Assembly: GCA_016874175.1 (NCBI GenBank)
Contig: VGUP01000005.1
Coordinates: 1-40,203 of the forward strand
Source: Gammaproteobacteria bacterium
GTDB taxonomy: Bacteria; Pseudomonadota; Gammaproteobacteria; Steroidobacterales; Steroidobacteraceae
DNA length: 40,203 nt
Reading direction: 5' to 3'
Shown here: positions 34,307 to 40,203 of the stretch, piece after piece
How positions within the stretch are numbered: position 1 is the stretch's first letter
Layout of the letters: each line of letters begins with the position of its first letter
Translations under genes and position numbers: made by a program
Notes under the pieces: model-generated
What the model saw: only the letters and a program-made list of their open reading frames with translations
Databases searched by the model: none
What the model was told of the DNA's origin: nothing

Positions 34307-35808
34307 CGGTAAGGATTTCCCGTAGTTTCCCCATCAACGAACACGTCACAAGCTTCATCGACGGCGCACCGGTCACCAGCAAAGCGAAGGGTCACGATAT
34401 TGAGGTCGTCAATCCAACCACCGAACAAGTCATCAGTCGCTTGCGCGAAGCGGACGCCGCAGAGGTCGATGCTGCCGTCACCGCGGCGCGGCGCGCCTTC
34501 GATTCCGGTCGCTGGCCGCGCATGGATATCACCGAGCGCAAGGACATCCTCTACTCGATTCGTGATCACCTGCGGAAAAACGCCGAAGAACTCGCTTACC
34601 TCGAGTGTCTGAACACCGGCCTGCCCCTGCACAGCGTCGCCGTGCATGTGCAACGCATGGCGCGCAACTTCGAATTCTTTGCCGAAGTCGCGAGCAACGT
34701 CCACGGCGAAACCTACACCCAGACCGCCGGCTATCTGACCTACGTCACTCGCGAGCCCAAAGGGGTTGCCGGCTGCATTGCGCCGTGGAATGCCCCGCTC
34801 GCGCTTGCTTCGATGCGCGTCGCAACTTGCATTCCCTGGGGCAATACCTGCGTGCTCAAGCCCTCGGAATACACGCCACTCTCGATGCGGCGCATGGTCG
34901 AGATCTTTCACGAAGCCGGTCTGCCGCCGGGCGTGGTCAATCTGGTCAACGGACGCGGCGCCGTGACCGGCGATGCACTGGTGAATCACCCGGGCATCGA
35001 CATGGTCGGCTTCACTGGCGGTACCTCGACGGGTCGTGCGATTGCCGCCACCGCGGGGCGCAACCTGAAGCCGGTCGCGCTGGAACTCGGTGGTAAATCC
35101 GCGAACATCATTTTTGATACGGCCGATGTCGAACGCGCGCTCGATGGCGCGCTCGCCGGCATCTTCGGCAACAACGGCCAACAATGCCTCGCGGGCTCGC
35201 GAATCCTGGTGCAGCGCGGGATCGCCGATGCTCTGATCGAACGCTTCGTCGCTCGCGCCAAAAAAATCCGACTCGGCGACCCTCTGTTGCCGACCACCGA
35301 AATCGGTCCACTGGCCTTTCGTCAACACATGGAGCGCGTACTGTCTTTCGTCGATATCGCCAAGGCCGATGGCGCCACCTTGCTCACGGGCGGCAAGCGC
35401 TCGGCAGTGCACGACAAGGGCTGGTTTATCGAACCGACGGCGGTGATGGCGCCCACCAACGATGCACGAGTCTGCCAGGAAGAAATCTTTGGCCCGTTCG
35501 CCACTTTTCTCACCTTCGATACGCTGGATGAAGCCATTCGCATTGCCAACGATTCGAAGTTCGGACTCGTCAATTATGTGTGGTCGGAAGATCTCAATAC
35601 CGTGATGCGCTGCTCGCGCGACATTCGCGCCGGCACAGTGTGGGTCAACACGCCGATGATGCGCGAACTGCGCGCGCCTTTCGGGGGTTACAAGGAATCG
35701 GGCATCGGTCGCGATGGCCCGCAGGCTAGCCTCGAGTTTTTCACCGAACTGAAGGCGACTATCATCCCGATCGACCCGGTGAAGATGCACCGCTACGGCG
35801 CCTCGTGA
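34303..35808 (+). CDS. Aldehyde dehydrogenase family protein (HpaE-like)
   Basis: A 501-residue NAD(P)-dependent aldehyde dehydrogenase with Asn163 in PWNA, Lys186 in LKPSEYTP, Glu261 in LELGGKSAN and the catalytic Cys295 in NGQQCLAGSR. The C-terminal region contains EEIFGPFATFLTFD and GGYKESGIGRDGP. The pattern is close to semialdehyde dehydrogenases of aromatic-ring cleavage such as HpaE, but this is only a family resemblance. The start is a GTG that forms a GTGA overlap with the methyltransferase. Its last 47 bases overlap the 3' end of the convergent VOC gene. Confidence 0.94.
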   Translation: MTVRISRSFPINEHVTSFIDGAPVTSKAKGHDIEVVNPTTEQVISRLREADAAEVDAAVTAARRAFDSGRWPRMDITERKDILYSIRDHLRKNAEELAYLECLNTGLPLHSVAVHVQRMARNFEFFAEVASNVHGETYTQTAGYLTYVTREPKGVAGCIAPWNAPLALASMRVATCIPWGNTCVLKPSEYTPLSMRRMVEIFHEAGLPPGVVNLVNGRGAVTGDALVNHPGIDMVGFTGGTSTGRAIAATAGRNLKPVALELGGKSANIIFDTADVERALDGALAGIFGNNGQQCLAGSRILVQRGIADALIERFVARAKKIRLGDPLLPTTEIGPLAFRQHMERVLSFVDIAKADGATLLTGGKRSAVHDKGWFIEPTAVMAPTNDARVCQEEIFGPFATFLTFDTLDEAIRIANDSKFGLVNYVWSEDLNTVMRCSRDIRAGTVWVNTPMMRELRAPFGGYKESGIGRDGPQASLEFFTELKATIIPIDPVKMHRYGAS

Positions 35809-36346
35809 GCGCGGCTTTGCGCTTGAGCGCAGGCTTGTGCAGCCCCGGAAACTGATTCGACAGGGTCATCGACCCGGCCTGCACGTTCTGGATGAAATTG
35901 ACGAGCACCCCGTTCGGGTCGCGCAAGGTCATTTCCTTGGATAGCACCTGACGCTCGGCAATTTCGAGCAGGGTTGGCGGGCAAAGAATTCGCAACTTCA
36001 ACTGCTTTGCGCCGCGATGTACGGCATCGACATCGGGCGTATGAAAGACGAGACAAGCCTCGCCTGCATTGGCCTGCGCGAGTGAGGGTTGACGCACCCG
36101 CGGTGGCGAGGGTCGCTGCAACTCGAACAGCCCAACCATGCCCCAATCGACATCCTCCGATTGCAGGATGATCCAACGTATCGCCCCCGGCGGTACGCCG
36201 AGCAGTTTGAAGATGGCGGGCACTTCCTTGCCCATCTTGCCCTGCACCCAGACATCGAGCCCGAGCACATCACGATAGAAGCGCAAGGACTTGTTCATGT
36301 CGGTGACGATGATCGCGGTACGTTTGAGCGGCGTGACGAGTGACAT
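35762..36346 (-). CDS. VOC (glyoxalase/bleomycin resistance/dioxygenase) family protein
   Basis: A 194-residue VOC-fold protein. The N-terminal beta-alpha-beta module is LVTPLKRTAIIVTDMNKSLR and FYRDVLGLDVWV. The second module holds the CLVFHTPDVDAV and TLRDPNGVLVNFIQ segments. VOC proteins bind metals and include isomerases, lyases and ring-cleavage dioxygenases; no ligand set is clear enough to choose. The ATG at 36346 starts at the usual place. The C-terminal tail is rich in Lys and Arg and overlaps the aldehyde dehydrogenase 3' end by 47 bases, so it may be a late extension. Confidence 0.85.
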   Translation of the reverse strand: MSLVTPLKRTAIIVTDMNKSLRFYRDVLGLDVWVQGKMGKEVPAIFKLLGVPPGAIRWIILQSEDVDWGMVGLFELQRPSPPRVRQPSLAQANAGEACLVFHTPDVDAVHRGAKQLKLRILCPPTLLEIAERQVLSKEMTLRDPNGVLVNFIQNVQAGSMTLSNQFPGLHKPALKRKAALTRRRSGASSPGRSG

Positions 36347-36426
36347 GGGCGACTCCCCTGCGACGGTGATACTCTGCATCGAGTTGCTGCATCAAGGCTT
36401 AGGCTGCGATGTTAACGGAGCTCAAC

Positions 36427-37509
36427 ATGATCGAGCCGTGGAATCTCACAGTCGTGCAACCGGCGGTCAAGCCGGTCTTCAAGGGTGACGCGCCGCTGCG
36501 TCGCGACGCTCTCCGCGAAAATCTCGAGCGCGCCTGTCAACACGTGCGAACCGCACAACGTTATTCCCGCAGTAAGGTCGTCGTCTTCCCGGAGTTTTTT
36601 TTGCATGGCTTTCAGCCGGGACGCAGCAACGCCGATTGGATTGGCGCCAGTCTGCGCCTCGATGGTCCGGAGCTCGCGCAGCTTGGCGCAGCAGCCAAGG
36701 CCGCAGGCTGCTACGTCGCCGGCATGATCTATGAAGTGCTCGACGAATTCCCTGGCCGCTTCTGGAATACCGCCGTCATTCTCGATCCGCAGGGCAAGGT
36801 CGCCCTGACCTACCGCAAGCTCTACGCGATGACCGGCAAGACACGCCCTGGCGATGTCTATGACGAATACATTCGTCGCTACGGTGGCCCCACTGCACTC
36901 TTTCCGGTACTGCGTACGCCGTACGGAAATCTCGGCTGCCTGGTCTGCTACGACATCAACTTTCCCGAGGTTTCGCGCTGTCTTGCACTCAATGGCGCGG
37001 AGATTCTGTTGCACATCTCGAGCGAAGGGCGCAGTGGCTATCACTTGCCCGACGGGGGTTGGGAACTCGCACGTCGCGTCCGCGCCTATGAAAACCACGC
37101 CTATCTCGCGATGTCGAATTGCGGTCCGAATGTCGACGGAGAAGCGCCGGAAGATGTGTCGCATGGTCACTCGCAAGTGATCCATTTCGACGGCAAAGTG
37201 CTCAACATGGCCGAATCGGCTGGGGAAACTTTGATCACCGCCGAAATCGACATCGAGGCTCTGCGCCGCCGACGTTCGCGTGCCAGCCTCAATTTTTTGG
37301 CCGAACTGTCGACCGGCATTCACGCACCGATCTACGCTGCGGCGCGCCACTGGCCGCTCAATGGTTGGGCGGACGCGCCGGGCACCGGCGTCGCCGAAAA
37401 TCGCCAAGTCGAAGCGGAAGTCATCGCCGATCTCACACGCCGCGGTGTACTCGTCGCCCCTACACGCGTCGAAGCAGCGACTGCCGGACGGTTGCCGCAA
37501 CAGGAATGA
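36427..37509 (+). CDS. Carbon-nitrogen hydrolase (nitrilase superfamily)
   Basis: A 360-residue C-N hydrolase with the nitrilase catalytic triad: Glu56 in FPEFFLHG, Lys131 in YRKLYAMTG and Cys174 in LVCYDINFPE. The domain is about 280 residues with a longer tail than usual (ARHWPLNGWADAP). It hydrolyses an amide, nitrile or carbamoyl bond. The ATG at 36427 has a CGGAG site about 9 bases upstream. It precedes the substrate-binding protein with an ATGA overlap, which points to a nitrogen-containing substrate shared with the transporter. Confidence 0.92.
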   Translation: MIEPWNLTVVQPAVKPVFKGDAPLRRDALRENLERACQHVRTAQRYSRSKVVVFPEFFLHGFQPGRSNADWIGASLRLDGPELAQLGAAAKAAGCYVAGMIYEVLDEFPGRFWNTAVILDPQGKVALTYRKLYAMTGKTRPGDVYDEYIRRYGGPTALFPVLRTPYGNLGCLVCYDINFPEVSRCLALNGAEILLHISSEGRSGYHLPDGGWELARRVRAYENHAYLAMSNCGPNVDGEAPEDVSHGHSQVIHFDGKVLNMAESAGETLITAEIDIEALRRRRSRASLNFLAELSTGIHAPIYAAARHWPLNGWADAPGTGVAENRQVEAEVIADLTRRGVLVAPTRVEAATAGRLPQQE

Positions 37510-39122
37510 ACGCGCGACTCGGGCGTCCGCGCTGGACGGAATATCTGCCATGGTTGCACGCGGCGTTCGCTGCGCTGCTTCTGCTGCAGACACTGCCCGC
37601 GCAGGCCAGTGGCATTTTGCGCACCGGTCATCCCGGCGAACCCGATTCCCTCGATCCGCACACCTCGGTCGCAGCGCCCGCACTGATCGTGCAGAACGAC
37701 TTGTTCGAGAGTCTGCTCACGCTTGATGCACGCGGTCGACCGGTTCCGGGCGCTGCGCAGCGCTACGCGGTCAGCGCCGATGGTCGGGTGTACACCTTCA
37801 CGTTGCGCAAAGACCTGATGTACTCGGACGGCAGACCGATTACCGCCGCTGATTTTGTCTGGTCGATTCGCAGGCTCGCCGACCCGGCAACGGCATCAAC
37901 GGGTCTTGCCGCCTGGATCGATCTTTTGGAGAACGGCCGCGCCATCCTGCGCGGTGAGCGCTCGCCGAATACTTTGGGCGTCGATGCGCCCGACGAGCGT
38001 ACCGTGCGCATCAGGTTGACCGCCGCCGCACCGTGGTTCCCGTCGATTGCTGCGTTTCCCGTGTTTGCGCCCCTACCACGACATGTCATCGAGCGCCACG
38101 GGCGCGCGTGGACGCGTCCCGAGAATATGGTGGTCAACGGCCCGTTCATGCTCGAGAGCTGGACACCCGGTCAAGCGGTACGCGTTCGCAAAAATCCGCG
38201 CTTTCACGCCGCACCAAGTGTTCGTCTCGACGGCGTCGAGTACTTCTCGGTTAGCGATCAAAATACAGGCGTACGCTTGTTCCTCGACGGTCGACTCGAT
38301 ACGGTGACAAACTTTCCACCCGAAAAGCTCGACGACCTGCGACGCACTCGCCCGCGCGAGCTGCGGCTCGCGCCTTCGCTCGGCGTGACGGCTTACGTCT
38401 TCAATCATCGATTACCGAAGTTTCGTGATCCTCGGGTTCGCGAAGCACTGTCGATCGCCGTCGACCGCCGTATGCTTACGAGCAAAATCGTGCGCGCCGG
38501 CGACCAACACGCGCTCGGCATCGTCGCCCCCTCGATCAGCGCGCTGCCGCAAAGCGGTGGCCCGCGCGAGACGGCGCAACTCGAGCGGGCAGGCGCTCTG
38601 CTGCGCGCTGCGGGGTATACCAGTGCGCGGCCGCTGGAAGTCGAACTGCTTTATCACACTAGTGAAGAGCACAAGAAGGTCGCGGTGGCGATCGCTGCGA
38701 TGTGGCAAACGGCCGGAGTCCGCGTCGCCTTGCGTAACGCCGAACGTCAGGTCGTCGAGGCTGCGACCCGCCAAGGTGACTTCGAAATCGTGCGCGCTGC
38801 GTGGTTCTCACCCTACCCCGATGCGAGCGGTTTTTTTTCTTATCTGCGCAAAGGCAGCCCCTCAAACGGCGGCGCCTATGAAAACCCGCAGTTCGAAGAC
38901 ACGCTGGAGCGCACTGCGAGTACTGTCGATCCTGCCGAAAGACGCCGCCTGCAACGGCGCGCCGAAGACATCCTGCAACGCGATCATGCGGTGATTCCGC
39001 TCTACCATATTGTCAGTCGCCGACTCGTCGCCCAGCGCGTGATCGGCTGGCAGGATGACAACCTCTCGGCAATCAGACCCGCGCGCTGGTTGGACCTGCG
39101 GCCCCCCGCTGAAGGACAATGA
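37506..39122 (+). CDS. Peptide-type ABC transporter substrate-binding protein (SBP family 5)
   Basis: A 538-residue periplasmic binding protein. A signal peptide (about residues 12-35, ending PAQASG) is followed by GHPGEPDSLDPHTSVAAPAL, the usual N-terminal family-5 segment. Other hallmarks are KDLMYSDGRPITAADFVWSI, YFSVSDQNTGVRLFLDGRLD and RDPRVREALSIAVDRR. It has no lipobox Cys, so it is likely soluble. It binds peptides or similar solutes and delivers them to an OppBC-type permease. No permease is adjacent; the nearest is the orphan importer at 2117-5889. It is flanked by ATGA overlaps with the nitrilase and GST genes. Confidence 0.93.
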   Translation: MNARLGRPRWTEYLPWLHAAFAALLLLQTLPAQASGILRTGHPGEPDSLDPHTSVAAPALIVQNDLFESLLTLDARGRPVPGAAQRYAVSADGRVYTFTLRKDLMYSDGRPITAADFVWSIRRLADPATASTGLAAWIDLLENGRAILRGERSPNTLGVDAPDERTVRIRLTAAAPWFPSIAAFPVFAPLPRHVIERHGRAWTRPENMVVNGPFMLESWTPGQAVRVRKNPRFHAAPSVRLDGVEYFSVSDQNTGVRLFLDGRLDTVTNFPPEKLDDLRRTRPRELRLAPSLGVTAYVFNHRLPKFRDPRVREALSIAVDRRMLTSKIVRAGDQHALGIVAPSISALPQSGGPRETAQLERAGALLRAAGYTSARPLEVELLYHTSEEHKKVAVAIAAMWQTAGVRVALRNAERQVVEAATRQGDFEIVRAAWFSPYPDASGFFSYLRKGSPSNGGAYENPQFEDTLERTASTVDPAERRRLQRRAEDILQRDHAVIPLYHIVSRRLVAQRVIGWQDDNLSAIRPARWLDLRPPAEGQ

Positions 39123-39745
39123 CGACCATGATCGATCTACACACCGTCGCAACCGCTAACGGCTATAAAGCCTCGATAATGCTCGAGGAGGTGGGACTGC
39201 CCTATCGGGTCACTGCCTATGATTTGCTCAAGGGCGAAAACTTCAAACCCGAGCTGCTGGCGATCAATCGCGTCGGGCGCCTGCCGGTGATCGTCGATCA
39301 CGACGTCGAAGGCGAACCGCTGGCGGTGTACGGCTCGGCAGCCATCCTGCAGTACCTCGCCGAAAAAACTGGCCGACTGCTGCCCAAAGAAATACGGGCG
39401 CGGGCAAGGGTTCAGGAATGGGTGGGTATCATCGCGAGCGATATCGCTCCCGCCTATAGCGGACAGTTCGTCTTCAACGTCGTCGCTCAGGAAAAACAGC
39501 CTTGGGCGATCGCCTTCTACGACCGGCTATGCAGCCGCATGGCGCGAACCCTGGAAGATCAGCTCGCAATCACGCCATTTCTTGCGGGTGACGAGTACAG
39601 CATTGCCGATATTCTGGCTTACCCGGTGGCGACCGTCTCGATGAAGCGCTATCCAGGCAACCTCGACGGACACCCGAATATTGCGCGTTGGGCCGCCGTG
39701 CTCGGTGCGCGACCCGCCGTGCCGCGCGGCATGTCGGTGCCCTGA
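39119..39745 (+). CDS. Glutathione S-transferase family protein (YfcG/Ure2-like)
   Basis: A 208-residue GST. The N-terminal thioredoxin fold reads IDLHTVATANGYKASIMLEE, then NRVGRLPVIVD with the cis-proline, and YGSAAILQYLAEKTG. The C-terminal helical domain contains FLAGDEYSIADILAYP and the conserved Asp-helix. The pattern resembles the nu-class YfcG and Ure2-like proteins, which reduce disulfides or act as peroxidases. The ATG overlaps the binding protein stop (ATGA). It is not a close paralogue of the GST at 641-1276, though both sit next to peptide-type transport genes. Confidence 0.91.
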   Translation: MTTMIDLHTVATANGYKASIMLEEVGLPYRVTAYDLLKGENFKPELLAINRVGRLPVIVDHDVEGEPLAVYGSAAILQYLAEKTGRLLPKEIRARARVQEWVGIIASDIAPAYSGQFVFNVVAQEKQPWAIAFYDRLCSRMARTLEDQLAITPFLAGDEYSIADILAYPVATVSMKRYPGNLDGHPNIARWAAVLGARPAVPRGMSVP

Positions 39746-39753
39746 GCACGCGC

Positions 39754-40200
39754 TCAGCCGAGCGAGGGCTTGGTGATGCCAACCCAGGCTGCGATCAACA
39801 GCAGCGCCCAAATCGCCAGCACAAAAGGTCGAGTGCGGCTGAAGCCGCGGGTGATCTCGGCCTCGAGCTCGGGGGTCGAACCCTCGGCGAGTACGCGCCG
39901 CAAGGCGGGTCCAATGGGCTTGCCGCGCACGCGAATCATGATTCCGCAAAAAATCAGCAGCGCAAACAGCAGAAACTTGATGGCGATCCAGTCGGCAAAC
40001 AGATGCCCGGTGCCACGGAGACCCTGCCACGCATCCCATAACAGCCCGAGTGACAACACCACCCGCCAACCGAGATCAACGCTGCGCAATTTGTCGGCGC
40101 GCGGCGTGCCTTGGTAGTGATGGATGGCCCAAACCATCCAGAGCCATGCCACGGCAATCACCCAGAGAATGATCATGCCGACATCGGGCAAGCGCACCAT
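39754..40200 (-). CDS. Small integral membrane protein, possibly 5'-truncated
   Basis: A 148-residue protein with four membrane segments: IILWVIAVAWLWMVWAIHHY, VVLSLGLLWDAWQGL, WIAIKFLLFALLIFCGIMI and FVLAIWALLLIAAWVGI. Charged loops include RVRGKPIGPALRRVLAEGS. The reading frame is still open at the window edge (GGT just upstream of the ATG at 40200), so the true start may lie outside. I do not recognise the family. It is convergent to the GST gene, with eight bases between the stops. Confidence 0.65.
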   Translation of the reverse strand: MVRLPDVGMIILWVIAVAWLWMVWAIHHYQGTPRADKLRSVDLGWRVVLSLGLLWDAWQGLRGTGHLFADWIAIKFLLFALLIFCGIMIRVRGKPIGPALRRVLAEGSTPELEAEITRGFSRTRPFVLAIWALLLIAAWVGITKPSLG

Positions 40201-40203
40201 ACC

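Noticed and set aside
34234-35790. A 518-residue open frame on the minus strand across the aldehyde dehydrogenase
   Set aside because: It is antisense to a well-conserved aldehyde dehydrogenase with all catalytic residues. The frame is open only because of GC-rich codon bias, and its sequence shows no family pattern.
37119-37505. A long N-terminal extension of the substrate-binding protein
   Set aside because: It overlaps the nitrilase gene in another frame. The ATG at 37506 gives a proper signal peptide and an ATGA overlap.
36412-37683. A 423-residue open frame on the minus strand across the nitrilase-family gene
   Set aside because: It is antisense to a hydrolase with a clear Glu-Lys-Cys triad and to the start of the binding protein. 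It has no recognisable domain.
1-40203. CRISPR arrays, tRNA or rRNA genes, insertion sequences and phage genes
   Set aside because: I found no regularly spaced repeats, no transposase or integrase motifs and no structural RNA pattern in the bases read.

Overview
The window is one stretch of GC-rich bacterial DNA, almost fully coding. About 38 genes are packed with 4-base stop/start overlaps (ATGA, GTGA, TTGA). I see no rRNA, tRNA, CRISPR array, insertion sequence or phage gene. A TonB-dependent receptor, group-1 EtfBA, RedY/HapK-like and VAO-type proteins and IclR/GntR control point to an aerobic Gram-negative proteobacterium, perhaps a gammaproteobacterium. That placement is an inference from gene content and is weak below phylum level. 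The overall character is accessory catabolism: many redox enzymes, importers, hydrolases and two local regulators.

Layout. (A) 1-7902, minus strand: VAO/PCMH-type FAD oxidase, RedY/HapK-like small protein, peptide-type ABC importer (two permeases, two ATPases) without its binding protein, then SDR, GST and a protein of unknown function cut by the window edge. (B) 8020-10418, plus: FAD_binding_2 flavoprotein and an exported alpha/beta hydrolase. (C) 10461-16626, minus: NodB-fold deacetylase-like protein, aldehyde dehydrogenase, GPH-type symporter, membrane-anchored beta-lactamase-fold serine hydrolase, and a cytochrome b561-cytochrome c fusion. (D) 16773-22650, plus and divergent from C: IclR regulator, a second VAO-type oxidase, EtfB, EtfA, MFS exporter and a small iron-permease-family protein. 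(E) 22699-25794, minus: MDR-type reductase, peroxiredoxin and a dihydropyrimidinase-like amidohydrolase. (F) 25907-30543, minus: UbiD-type decarboxylase, heme-oxygenase-like di-metal oxygenase candidate, SDR, GntR/UTRA regulator and an exported formylglycine-enzyme-like protein. (G) 30678-35808, plus and divergent from F: TonB-dependent receptor, methyltransferase and aldehyde dehydrogenase; a VOC protein converges on it. (H) 36427-39745, plus: nitrilase-family hydrolase, peptide-type substrate-binding protein and GST, then a convergent membrane protein at the right edge.

How the parts may work together (inference). F and G look like one divergently transcribed module: outer-membrane uptake, UbiD (de)carboxylation, an oxygenase candidate, SDR and aldehyde dehydrogenase steps, and a local GntR switch. 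C and D look like a second module, in which an IclR-controlled oxidase could pass electrons to EtfBA. The binding protein in H may serve the orphan ABC importer in A. The most novel candidates are the UbiD/di-metal oxygenase module and the VAO oxidase-ETF module. The substrates cannot be read from the sequence.
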